From an uncultured Thermoanaerobacteraceae bacterium (GTDB taxonomy: Bacteria > Bacillota > DSM-12270 > Thermacetogeniales > Thermacetogeniaceae), in NCBI GenBank assembly GCA_937914965.1, contig CALGIY010000088.1:1-5452 (forward strand): DNA of 5,452 bases. The letters are read 5' to 3'. The notes beneath the pieces were generated by a model that was not told the DNA's origin, did no database searches, and was given only the letters and a program-made list of their open reading frames with translations. Both the position numbers and the translations under genes were made by a program. Of this stretch, positions 1 through 5,314 are shown one piece after another. Each line of letters begins with the position of its first letter. Positions within the stretch are counted from its first letter, which is position 1.

Positions 1-964
1 TCCCTGGCAGCAGCAGCAAAATGGAGAGCAGGCTAAAGACTACACCTTTGGCCAGTACAAGACCCATGTCGCGTCCTAAGCCGAACTGCATTGTGATTAG
101 TGCCAAAAATCCGGCGATGGTTGTTAATGCACTGGATGTGATTGCACTACCGGTGCGGGAAAGGGCCACTGCCATGGCCTGATCAGGACTGCTGTGGCGT
201 TCCTTTTCTTCTTCAAAACGATGGATCAGGAAGATTCCGTAGTCCATGGTTACTGCTAGTTGGAGTACAGCAGCTATAGCCTGGGTGATGTAGGAGACGG
301 ATCCCATGAAGACATTAGTGCCCATGTTGTAGATTACCGAAAACCCCACAGTTAGCAAGAGCAAAAGGGGTTCCAGTACAGAACTGGTAGACAAAGAAAG
401 GACGAGGAAGATTGCGGTTACTGCTACAATAATGTATAAGTACTGCTCTTTTTCAAAGATGTGGTACAAGTCATACAGGATTACCGGATAACCGCTGATC
501 GTAGCTCTTGACCCGGTTATTTCACGAATCTCTGCTACAGCGTTCTGAGTTGCCGAGGATATAGAGTTGTGAATAAACCCGACCTGTATAATGGAAGCAT
601 TACCTGTTTCAAAGCTCTGCCGTACTTGCTGGGGAATGAAAAAGGACGGTACGCTTGGATGGTAGAGATCGTCCAGCCAGTTGGCCTTTTCTACACCAGG
701 AACCTTTTGAATCTGTTCTTTTAATTCGGCAACCTGGTAAGGTTCCATGTCTTCTACCATTACATAGACATTAGCTGCAATCCGAAAGTCTTTTTCCAGG
801 ATATCCTGGCCCTGTTTTGAGGGCAATTTTTGTGGGAGATAATCGGTTATATTGTAATTAACCTTGGTCTGAAAATAACCGAGTAATGCGGGGATTAGCA
901 GGATGGAGGCGATAATCAGCAGTATCTTTCTGTTCTTAACTACAAAGTTTGACCATCCTATCAA
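1..964 (-). CDS. MMPL/RND-family membrane exporter, N-terminal part (truncated at the window edge)
   Basis: This is the first 321 residues of an RND-superfamily permease of the MMPL/HAE3 type, proton-driven inner-membrane exporters of lipids, drugs or other hydrophobic compounds. The substrate cannot be read here. A first membrane segment lies at about residues 13-31. An extracytoplasmic domain follows at about 32-172, starting with the NYNITDYLP stretch typical of the family. A cluster of membrane helices then runs from about 175 to the edge. The helix ending in TMDYGIFLIHRFEEEKE (residues 239-255) matches the conserved RND segment with its Asp-Tyr and following Arg-Phe-x-Glu-Glu. The frame stays open to position 1, so the C-terminal half lies outside the window. 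The start is TTG at 964, with a G6 ribosome binding site at 971-976 and a 6-nt gap. A nearby ATG at 956 (minus strand) is in another frame and stops after six codons. The gene is divergent from azlC and has its own strong promoter. Family assignment is firm; function is general only. Confidence 0.9.
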   Translation of the reverse strand, partial: MIGWSNFVVKNRKILLIIASILLIPALLGYFQTKVNYNITDYLPQKLPSKQGQDILEKDFRIAANVYVMVEDMEPYQVAELKEQIQKVPGVEKANWLDDLYHPSVPSFFIPQQVRQSFETGNASIIQVGFIHNSISSATQNAVAEIREITGSRATISGYPVILYDLYHIFEKEQYLYIIVAVTAIFLVLSLSTSSVLEPLLLLLTVGFSVIYNMGTNVFMGSVSYITQAIAAVLQLAVTMDYGIFLIHRFEEEKERHSSPDQAMAVALSRTGSAITSSALTTIAGFLALITMQFGLGRDMGLVLAKGVVFSLLSILLLLPG

Positions 965-987
965 AATGATCCCCCCTGGTTTTTTTG

Positions 988-1016
988 TTGAAGATAGTTA
1001 GTATGTTAACTATTCT
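988..1016 (+). promoter_or_regulatory. Sigma-A-type promoter for azlCD
   Basis: On the plus strand, TTGAAG (988-993) and TATTCT (1011-1016) are separated by exactly 17 nt. The spacer holds most of the inverted repeat at 995-1012. Transcription would start near 1023 and produce a leader of about 240 nt before azlC. This promoter faces the minus-strand promoter at 1026-1054, and the two start regions nearly meet, so the divergent transcripts would share control. It is weaker than its partner, and a promoter nearer azlC is not excluded. Confidence 0.5.
995..1012. promoter_or_regulatory. Operator-like inverted repeat, site 1
   Basis: TAGTTAGTATGTTAACTA has perfect 6-bp inverted arms (TAGTTA/TAACTA) around a 6-bp centre. 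It fills the spacer of the plus-strand promoter and lies in the early transcribed region of the minus-strand one. It matches site 2 at 13 of 18 positions. This is the geometry expected of a TetR- or MarR-type dimeric repressor, but no regulator gene is visible in the window. Confidence 0.55.
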
Positions 1017-1025
1017 TATGAGGAA

Positions 1026-1054
1026 AGTATATACTGGGTTAGTTAACAAGTCAA
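1026..1054 (-). promoter_or_regulatory. Sigma-A-type promoter of the MMPL/RND exporter
   Basis: On the minus strand, TTGACT (1054-1049) is followed after exactly 17 nt by TATACT (1031-1026). Both hexamers differ from consensus by one base. Transcription would begin near 1019, about 55 nt before the TTG start. An operator-like site overlaps the -35, and a second one lies just downstream of the start point. Confidence 0.72.
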
Positions 1055-1057
1055 CAA
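1040..1057 (-). promoter_or_regulatory. Operator-like inverted repeat, site 2
   Basis: Read on the minus strand, this is TTGTTGACTTGTTAACTA. It agrees with site 1 at 13 of 18 positions, including the uninterrupted TGTTAACTA half. It covers the -35 hexamer of the exporter promoter. Two similar sites in opposite orientation, each placed on one of two divergent promoters, suggest a shared repressor. The dyad is less perfect than site 1. Confidence 0.5.
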
Positions 1058-1262
1058 TTTAATGGATGCAGTTTACCTCCTATTTTTGCCAATATGGCGT
1101 TTTTTTACTTGTTTGCAGCATCTTTTAATAAGGAACTCTTTATTGCGCGGGGTATTGGCAATGTATCTAACCTTTTCTGGGAGGAATCTATTGGTTCACC
1201 GCAGAAACTTATTTGCAGGGGTAAGGGGGCAAGCAGTAACACACCAACTAAAGGAGAAATTT

Positions 1263-1955
1263 ATGGACAAGAAAGAACTCAAGCAAGGTATGAAAGATGC
1301 ACTGCCTATTGTATTGGGTTACCTTCCCCTGGGGTTTGCTTTTGGAGTGCTGGCCAAAGATGTGGGGATGACGGTTTCCCAGGCCACGATGATGTCTGTG
1401 CTTTGTTTTACCGGGGCCGGGCAGTACATTGCTATCGGGGTGATGCAGGCGGGAGGAGCAATTATTACTATTATCATGGCCAATCTTCTGGTCAATATCA
1501 GGTATTTGCTCTTTGCCACCTCAACAGTGCCCTATTTAAAGGACAGGGTGCCACCATTGACCGCCAGTCTTCTTTCCTACGGTTTGACTGATGAGACTTA
1601 TGCAGTGGCTATGAACCACTACCAGGATTATCCTGCTACTTCATCCTATCTAGCGGGATTGAACCTGACATCTCATCTGGGGTGGATCAGCAGCAGCCTT
1701 TTAGGTGCAATCCTGGGGAGTTTTATCACCAATACAGACAAGTTTGGACTGGGTTTTGCGCTGCCAGCCATGTATACCTGTTTACTCGTAATGATGATCA
1801 ATCGAAAATCCGATATTTATTTGGCAGTATCTACAGCTGTGATCTGCCTGGCAATCGGGTATTTAGCTCCAGCAATGATGGGCAATCTCTCTAATATTAT
1901 TTTAGCCACCATTATCGGGGCAACACTAGGGGTGATGATTAATGGACAACACTAG
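1263..1955 (+). CDS. azlC: AzlC family protein, large subunit of branched-chain amino acid exporter
   Basis: This 230-residue integral membrane protein belongs to the AzlC/YgaZ family. With AzlD it forms an exporter for branched-chain amino acids and their analogues, as known for Bacillus AzlCD and E. coli YgaZH. Family hallmarks appear in order: the N-terminal ALPIVLGYLPLGFAFG (residues 13-28), CFTGAGQYIAIG (48-59), the NLLVNIRYLLFA stretch (74-85), SYGLTDETYAV (105-115) and LTSHLGWISSSLLG (135-148). Several hydrophobic helices follow to the C-terminus. The length is normal for the family. The ATG at 1263 was chosen because AGGAG (1252-1256) sits 6 nt upstream and the family homology begins there. 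The frame is open back to 1062, but that part looks non-coding. The gene overlaps azlD by 14 nt, so the two are translationally coupled. Exact substrate is inferred from the family. Confidence 0.92.
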   Translation: MDKKELKQGMKDALPIVLGYLPLGFAFGVLAKDVGMTVSQATMMSVLCFTGAGQYIAIGVMQAGGAIITIIMANLLVNIRYLLFATSTVPYLKDRVPPLTASLLSYGLTDETYAVAMNHYQDYPATSSYLAGLNLTSHLGWISSSLLGAILGSFITNTDKFGLGFALPAMYTCLLVMMINRKSDIYLAVSTAVICLAIGYLAPAMMGNLSNIILATIIGATLGVMINGQH

Positions 1956-2271
1956 CATCTGGATCATGATCATTGGGGTATCACTTGTCAGCCTTTTGCC
2001 TCGCATCATTCCAGTGGCCGTGTTATCGCGCTATGAATTTCCAGCTGTGGTCAAGGAATGGCTGTCCTTTGTAGCACCAGCTGTATTAGGAGCACTTACC
2101 GCCCTGAGTGTTTTGGCTCCTCAGGGTAAGATCGATATCTCTTTTCAAAATATCTATATCTGGGCATTTATTCCTACACTGGCAGCAGCAGTTAAGACCA
2201 AAAGCCTGTTTTCTACTCTGCTTGTAGGTATCTTGACAATGGCTGTGCTCTATAATTTTATTGGGTTTTAA
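1942..2271 (+). CDS. azlD: AzlD family protein, small subunit of branched-chain amino acid exporter
   Basis: This 109-residue hydrophobic protein belongs to the AzlD/YgaH family, the small partner of AzlC in the export complex of the cytoplasmic membrane. The diagnostic segment SLLPRIIPVAVLSRYEFP (residues 17-34) is followed by WLSFVAPAVLGALTALSVL (41-59), the typical PR-x-x-P and VAPAVL pattern. Further hydrophobic helices lie at about 70-85 and 90-107. The start ATG at 1942 lies inside the end of azlC, with AGGGGTGA (1928-1935) 6 nt upstream. Gene order and overlap match azlCD operons elsewhere. Length is normal and no defect is seen. Confidence 0.9.
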   Translation: MDNTSIWIMIIGVSLVSLLPRIIPVAVLSRYEFPAVVKEWLSFVAPAVLGALTALSVLAPQGKIDISFQNIYIWAFIPTLAAAVKTKSLFSTLLVGILTMAVLYNFIGF

Positions 2272-2277
2272 AGGATT

Positions 2278-2346
2278 ATGATTAGTACTTGGTCCTATTT
2301 TATAAAAATATTGCAAATATTTGCATGCTTGCAGGGAAATGCATGA
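2278..2346 (+). CDS. Possible 22-residue hydrophobic peptide ORF
   Basis: A short ORF starts 6 nt after the azlD stop codon, with AAAGGA at 2270-2275 (only 2 nt before the ATG, so a poor spacing). It reads MISTWSYFIK, then a hydrophobic stretch with one cysteine (IFACLQ), and ends GNA before TGA. It could be translated by reinitiation after azlD. Its placement directly ahead of a receptor-kinase-like gene pair makes a peptide role thinkable. It lacks the length and the acidic tail of AgrD-type pheromone precursors, and it contains a DNA palindrome that may be the real reason for its sequence. It may be chance. Confidence 0.2.
   Translation: MISTWSYFIKILQIFACLQGNA
2312..2325. promoter_or_regulatory. 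Perfect 14-bp palindrome upstream of the kinase-pair promoter
   Basis: TGCAAATATTTGCA is a perfect palindrome. It ends 27 bp before the -35 hexamer at 2353, a position usual for an activator or upstream repressor site. GCATG recurs at 2323-2327 and 2341-2345. No poly-T tract follows, so it is not a typical terminator. The binding factor is unknown. Confidence 0.35.
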
Positions 2347-2352
2347 GAAGAG

Positions 2353-2381
2353 TTGAAATAACAATAAGTATGTTGTAGTAT
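2353..2381 (+). promoter_or_regulatory. Sigma-A-type promoter of the membrane protein/kinase operon
   Basis: TTGAAA (2353-2358), 17 nt, then TAGTAT (2376-2381). Transcription would start near 2388 and give a leader of about 38 nt. This makes the two signalling genes a unit separable from azlCD, although read-through from azlCD is possible because no terminator is seen between them. Confidence 0.5.
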
Positions 2382-2391
2382 GATGTTTTCT

Positions 2392-2415
2392 GGGGGATTA
2401 CCTCCCTGAAAGGAG
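2392..2415 (+). promoter_or_regulatory. Possible hairpins covering the ribosome binding site
   Basis: The CCTCC at 2401-2405 can pair backward with the G-tract at 2392-2396 (loop ATTA, one G-U). Alternatively its CTCC (2402-2405) can pair forward with the Shine-Dalgarno GGAG (2412-2415) across a 6-nt loop. The two pairings exclude each other, so translation of the membrane protein could be tuned by leader folding. Both stems are short. Confidence 0.25.
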
Positions 2416-2425
2416 AAGGGCCTTG

Positions 2426-2923
2426 ATGGACGAGGTAACACTACCAATAATTTTTTTTCAGTTTCTGCCGGAAACTTTAATTTTGACAACTTTATCTCTA
2501 GCTCTAACCGGATATGAGATCAAGTTAAAAAAGGTGCTGGTTGTTGCAGTTATTGCTTCAATGATATCTGTATTAATCAGATCTTTACCTTTCCCCTATG
2601 GTGTTAATGTTATCTTACAGTTACCTATGCTGGTTATTTTGTTGATGATTTTTTTTAAGTTAAATATCATATCATCTCTAATCGCCTCCTGTTCAGGATT
2701 TGTTGTTATTGGCCTGATAGAAGGTGTTTTTAATTTTATCGTCTCCACAGCAACTGGTATTTCTCTTAAGCAAGCTATGGTAGACCCCACACTACGGGTA
2801 CTGTTTCCAATTCCCGAATACGTCTTTTTAATAATCTTAATTATCATCTGTAAACGCTACCATTTTGTACTGTTCAATATCCGGGAAATGAATGATTTAG
2901 GGCGGATGAAGGACTATGAATAA
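2426..2923 (+). CDS. Small multi-spanning membrane protein, putative sensor subunit of the adjacent kinase
   Basis: This protein of 165 residues is almost wholly hydrophobic, with about five membrane segments. Short basic turns separate some of them (YEIKLKK near residue 30, RSLPFPYG near 52). It ends in a charged cytoplasmic tail, IREMNDLGRMKDYE. I recognise no enzymatic motif, and the AgrB protease His/Cys signature is absent. Its organisation resembles the membrane-sensor half of AgrC-like kinases. The following gene overlaps it by 8 nt and encodes a kinase with only two membrane segments, so I infer that the two proteins act together. The ATG at 2426 is used here. A TTG at 2423, one codon upstream, is 7 nt from AGGAG (2411-2415) and could be the true start. 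Its own promoter lies at 2353-2381. Function is inferred from context only. Confidence 0.75.
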   Translation: MDEVTLPIIFFQFLPETLILTTLSLALTGYEIKLKKVLVVAVIASMISVLIRSLPFPYGVNVILQLPMLVILLMIFFKLNIISSLIASCSGFVVIGLIEGVFNFIVSTATGISLKQAMVDPTLRVLFPIPEYVFLIILIIICKRYHFVLFNIREMNDLGRMKDYE

Positions 2924-3791
2924 AAAAGCAATTTTTCCACTCATCGTTTTAGGGCTTGCCCTTGCAATTGCTTTTATTTTAATTTTTGGCTTATTATACA
3001 TGCAGCAATTGAATGCAAGTGGCTCTCCGGTCCCGTTTAATCATGTACTTGTCATTAATATTATCCTCATAATAACGCTTTTGGTTTTACTGATCTTGAT
3101 CAGAAATGTCTATCTTTTATTCAAGCAAGAGAAACGCCTGGAAATCCAGGATTTTTATATCGAACACTTGAAGGAATTAGTTGGATTAATCCGGACTCAG
3201 AGACATGATTTTGTCAATCACCTGCAGGTGGTTTACGCTTTATTAAAAACCGGTAAAACAGAAAAAGCGCTGTGCTATATAGAGGATTTATCCCATGATG
3301 TTCAAATTACCGGCCAAATGCTGCAGATTAATATACCTGAGTTGTCAGCACTGCTTCTAGCAAAAATGGAGAGCGCTGTTACCAAAAATGTCTCCTTCAA
3401 AATTATATTAGATTCGAATTTAGAGGGACTTCAAATCAAACCCTTGGAATTGATCACCATTGTGGGGAACCTCTTGGACAACGCCTTTGACGCTGTGCAA
3501 ACTTTACCCAGGGGGAACCGGAATGTGGTTTTTAAGGTTTTTGAAACACCCAAGTGTTTTATTTTTCAAACCATAAACCACGGGTATATATCAAAGGAAC
3601 TGCGAGAGAAGATTTTTCAAATGGGCTATTCCACTAAAGATGGGCAAGACCGGGGGGTTGGTCTGTCTTCAGTAAAATCAGTTGTCGAAAAAAACAAGGG
3701 AAAAATTATTGTCAACAGCAGTAAGACATTGAGAACAAAGTTCACTGTGATCTTGCCTAAACCATTGATAGAGGAAAGTATGAGCAAGTAG
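2916..3791 (+). CDS. Spo0B/DcuS-like sensor histidine kinase with GHKL ATPase domain
   Basis: This 291-residue protein has two membrane segments (about 7-28 and 43-65) around a short outer loop, then a linker helix (66-92). The phosphoacceptor box RTQRHDFVNHLQVV (93-106) carries H97 in the HDFxNHLQ form shared by Spo0B, DcuS/CitA and AgrC-type kinases. The ATPase domain shows the N-box GNLLDNAFDAV (184-194; N185, D188, N189), IFQMGYSTKDG (233-243) and the glycine box DRGVGLSSVKSV (245-256). The G1 motif reads NHG at 221-223 where many kinases have DxG, a change I believe is common in this subfamily. The enzyme should autophosphorylate H97 and pass phosphate to a response regulator, but none is encoded next to it. 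Its ATG overlaps the upstream gene by 8 nt, and AAGGA (2909-2913) is only 2 nt away, so translation probably depends on coupling. The ligand is unknown. Confidence 0.88.
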   Translation: MNKKAIFPLIVLGLALAIAFILIFGLLYMQQLNASGSPVPFNHVLVINIILIITLLVLLILIRNVYLLFKQEKRLEIQDFYIEHLKELVGLIRTQRHDFVNHLQVVYALLKTGKTEKALCYIEDLSHDVQITGQMLQINIPELSALLLAKMESAVTKNVSFKIILDSNLEGLQIKPLELITIVGNLLDNAFDAVQTLPRGNRNVVFKVFETPKCFIFQTINHGYISKELREKIFQMGYSTKDGQDRGVGLSSVKSVVEKNKGKIIVNSSKTLRTKFTVILPKPLIEESMSK

Positions 3792-3795
3792 GAGT

Positions 3796-3858
3796 ATGTA
3801 TCAATGCGTATCTATTAAGAAAGATGATGAAAAACATAAAAAAGAATTGAAAAAGTGA
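3796..3858 (+). CDS. Very short charged ORF after the kinase (doubtful)
   Basis: A 20-residue ORF starts 4 nt after the kinase stop. It begins MYQCVSIKK and ends in a Lys/Glu-rich stretch. AGGAG (3790-3794) lies just 1 nt upstream, too close for normal initiation. It has no hydrophobic segment and no known motif. It is noted because it follows a receptor kinase, where peptides are sometimes encoded, but chance is the better explanation. Confidence 0.1.
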   Translation: MYQCVSIKKDDEKHKKELKK

Positions 3859-3939
3859 CGAACTTATGTTAATCTTGTTTCACATTTGGAAACTCTACCT
3901 TATTTCACCACTCTCTAGGTTGTTCTCTTCTCTGGCTTC

Positions 3940-3945
3940 TATAAT
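3940..3945 (+). promoter_or_regulatory. Possible -10 element for the pilus operon
   Basis: A perfect TATAAT lies 69 bp before the pilX-like ATG. At 17 or 18 nt upstream only AGGTTG/TAGGTT is found, a poor -35, and there is no TGn extension. Either an activator is needed or the match is accidental. The rest of the 3792-4014 gap is AT-rich, with no clear terminator, no recognisable c-di-GMP riboswitch and no response-regulator remnant that I can see. Confidence 0.25.
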
Positions 3946-3993
3946 ACTTCTAATCTCAGAAAATATCCTCTAATAATTCGTTTGATCATGAAA

Positions 3994-4012
3994 CCCCTGT
4001 AGGGGGGGGAGG
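3994..4012 (+). promoter_or_regulatory. C4/G8 hairpin and Shine-Dalgarno of the PilX-like gene
   Basis: CCCC (3994-3997) can pair with part of an eight-G run (4002-4009) across a TGTA loop, directly beside the GGAGG Shine-Dalgarno (4008-4012). GGAGG is only 2 nt from the ATG at 4015 but 8 nt from an in-frame GTG at 4021, which is the more usual distance. The site thus bears on both the start choice and possible translational control. Confidence 0.4.
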
Positions 4013-4014
4013 TA

Positions 4015-5301
4015 ATGCTAGTGCATCAGGTGTTAAAAAATGAAAAAGGTTCCGCTATAGTATTAGTGTTAATCATCACCGGGGTCTTAACTGTTTTGGG
4101 GGCTTCACTTTTGCACTACAGTTTGACCGATAACCAGCAGGTAATCAACGATGAAAAACGCATGCAGGCCTATTACCTGGCAAGGTCCGGGGCGGAGGCA
4201 GTCGCGGATTATATTATGAAGAATCCTGAAGAAGCAGATAATCTTCTGGGTAAGGATGCGGAAGATGTAAAACTTGACGATGAAACCGAGGGAACCTTTG
4301 ATGTAGAAGTAACTGGGACATCCGAGGTCCCGATAATAGTGTCAACTGGGCATGTTGATGGTTTTGAAAGAACGGTGAGGTTGACATTAGTGCCTCACAG
4401 CCTGGGTGATTATGCTGTTTTCTGTAACAGCATAATCGATATCCGAGGAGGTGCTAAAATAAAGGGGAATGTTGGAACTAATGCAACAGCTGAAGATAGT
4501 ATAAAACTCAGCGGTAATTCAAGTATAGATGGAAATGTGCAAATTGGGCCTGGGGGTGACCCAGAGACGGTCGTAACTGACTCATCTAGAATAACTAAAG
4601 AAATTAGCCAATTAGACTCGGAAAGGGAATATGTTGTACCTGAATTTCCGACATTTCCGGATGTTACTGACTTGATTGATAAAGGTTCATTGACAGTTGA
4701 GAATAATGCGGATTTCACGATCACTGAGGATGGCTATTATGACGAAATTAATATAGGTAATAATGGTAGCTTAACAATAAATGTTGGTAATGACAATGAC
4801 ATTCGTAAGATCCGAGTAGGTAGTTTCTATTCAAAAGGGAAAATAGAATTGCACGGTACAGGAAAGCTGGTTTTATATGTAGACAACTCATTTACAAGTG
4901 ACAGCGTTAATGAGGGCGGAAGTGTAGAATCGCTGGAAGTGTATTATAAAGGGAATGATATACACTTAACAGGTGGATTGTTTTGTGGAACGATATTCTC
5001 TGATAGTGTTAGCTTTAAACTGTCCGGTAATGGAACGATTAATGGCAATATAATTGCAAAAGGGGATAGTGTGGTAATTGACATGACGGGTAATGAGCAA
5101 CTTAAAGGTGCCCTTTTTGCTCCCGAAGCAACAATCGCTCTCGGTGGTAATGCCGAATTAAATGGCTTAGTTGTTGCAGATACAGTAGTTATAACTGGTA
5201 ATTACGGTCTTAATTATGATGACGAGATTTATTTTCCATATGATGATCAAGATGTTTGTATCAGCTTCCGCAAAGGACTCTGGAGCGACAAAATAAATTG
5301 A
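4015..5301 (+). CDS. PilX-like pilus assembly protein with Gly/Asn-rich beta-repeat body (DUF7305-type)
   Basis: This 428-residue protein has a prepilin-like N-terminus: basic leader, KG at 11-12, then the hydrophobic helix SAIVLVLIITGVLTVLGASLL (residues 13-33) and an amphipathic YYLARSGAEAVADYI segment (53-67). This is the PilX_N pattern. Position +5 after the likely cleavage at G12 is Leu, not Glu, as usual for PilX/GspK-like minor pilins. The long C-terminal part repeats a short motif: GAKIKGNVG (146-154), GNSSIDGNVQIG (167-178), GNGTINGNIIAKG (338-350), GNEQLKGALFAP (359-370) and GNAELNGLVVAD (378-389). This suggests a parallel beta-helix-like surface domain. It probably sits at or near the pilus tip and may mediate adhesion or priming. 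ATG 4015 is given; GTG 4021 is equally plausible by ribosome-binding-site spacing. A prepilin gene follows 13 nt later in the same operon. Confidence 0.82.
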   Translation: MLVHQVLKNEKGSAIVLVLIITGVLTVLGASLLHYSLTDNQQVINDEKRMQAYYLARSGAEAVADYIMKNPEEADNLLGKDAEDVKLDDETEGTFDVEVTGTSEVPIIVSTGHVDGFERTVRLTLVPHSLGDYAVFCNSIIDIRGGAKIKGNVGTNATAEDSIKLSGNSSIDGNVQIGPGGDPETVVTDSSRITKEISQLDSEREYVVPEFPTFPDVTDLIDKGSLTVENNADFTITEDGYYDEINIGNNGSLTINVGNDNDIRKIRVGSFYSKGKIELHGTGKLVLYVDNSFTSDSVNEGGSVESLEVYYKGNDIHLTGGLFCGTIFSDSVSFKLSGNGTINGNIIAKGDSVVIDMTGNEQLKGALFAPEATIALGGNAELNGLVVADTVVITGNYGLNYDDEIYFPYDDQDVCISFRKGLWSDKIN

Positions 5302-5314
5302 GGGGACATCGTTT

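Larger units (their letters stand above)
1017..1262 (+). other. Long untranslated leader of azlC with possible secondary structure
   Basis: No convincing gene lies between the divergent promoters and azlC. If the 988-1016 promoter is used, this is a leader of about 240 nt. Two nested pairings are visible. TTGCCAATA (1086-1094) is the exact reverse complement of TATTGGCAA (1153-1161). Inside it, 1127-1133 can pair with 1138-1144 (7 bp with one G-U, loop AACT). No poly-U terminator follows, and I do not recognise a known riboswitch class. The frame that extends azlC upstream through this region has no ribosome binding site and reads as low-quality protein. Confidence 0.35.

Noticed and set aside
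1188..1210. T-box-like string TGGTTCACCGCAG in the azlC leader
   Set aside because: It resembles the T-box core TGGNACCGCG, but two extra bases interrupt it. The preceding AGGG, the specifier-loop elements and a downstream terminator are not seen.
1062..1262. N-terminal extension of AzlC by 67 residues in the same open frame
   Set aside because: The extension has no ribosome binding site, resembles no AzlC N-terminus, and a good Shine-Dalgarno precedes the ATG at 1263 where family similarity starts.
1094..1591. Second plus-strand open frame over the azlC start, plus opposite-strand frames at 1319-1519 and 2086-2847
   Set aside because: They lie over well-supported membrane protein genes and have no recognisable domains; they are shadows of the real frames.
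2278..2346. AgrD-type cyclic pheromone precursor
   Set aside because: No AgrB protease gene is present, the ORF is too short, and the acidic C-terminal recognition tail is missing, so only an unspecified peptide is proposed.
3876..3895. Possible terminator hairpin (GTTTC...GAAAC) after the kinase
   Set aside because: The stem is only 5 bp and AT-rich, and no T-run follows.
3860..4010. c-di-GMP riboswitch before the pilus genes
   Set aside because: Such riboswitches often precede pilus genes in Clostridia, but the conserved core segments of the GEMM motif are not found here.
4410..4724. Minus-strand open frame inside the PilX-like gene
   Set aside because: It is an antisense shadow of the PilX-like coding frame, with no family resemblance.
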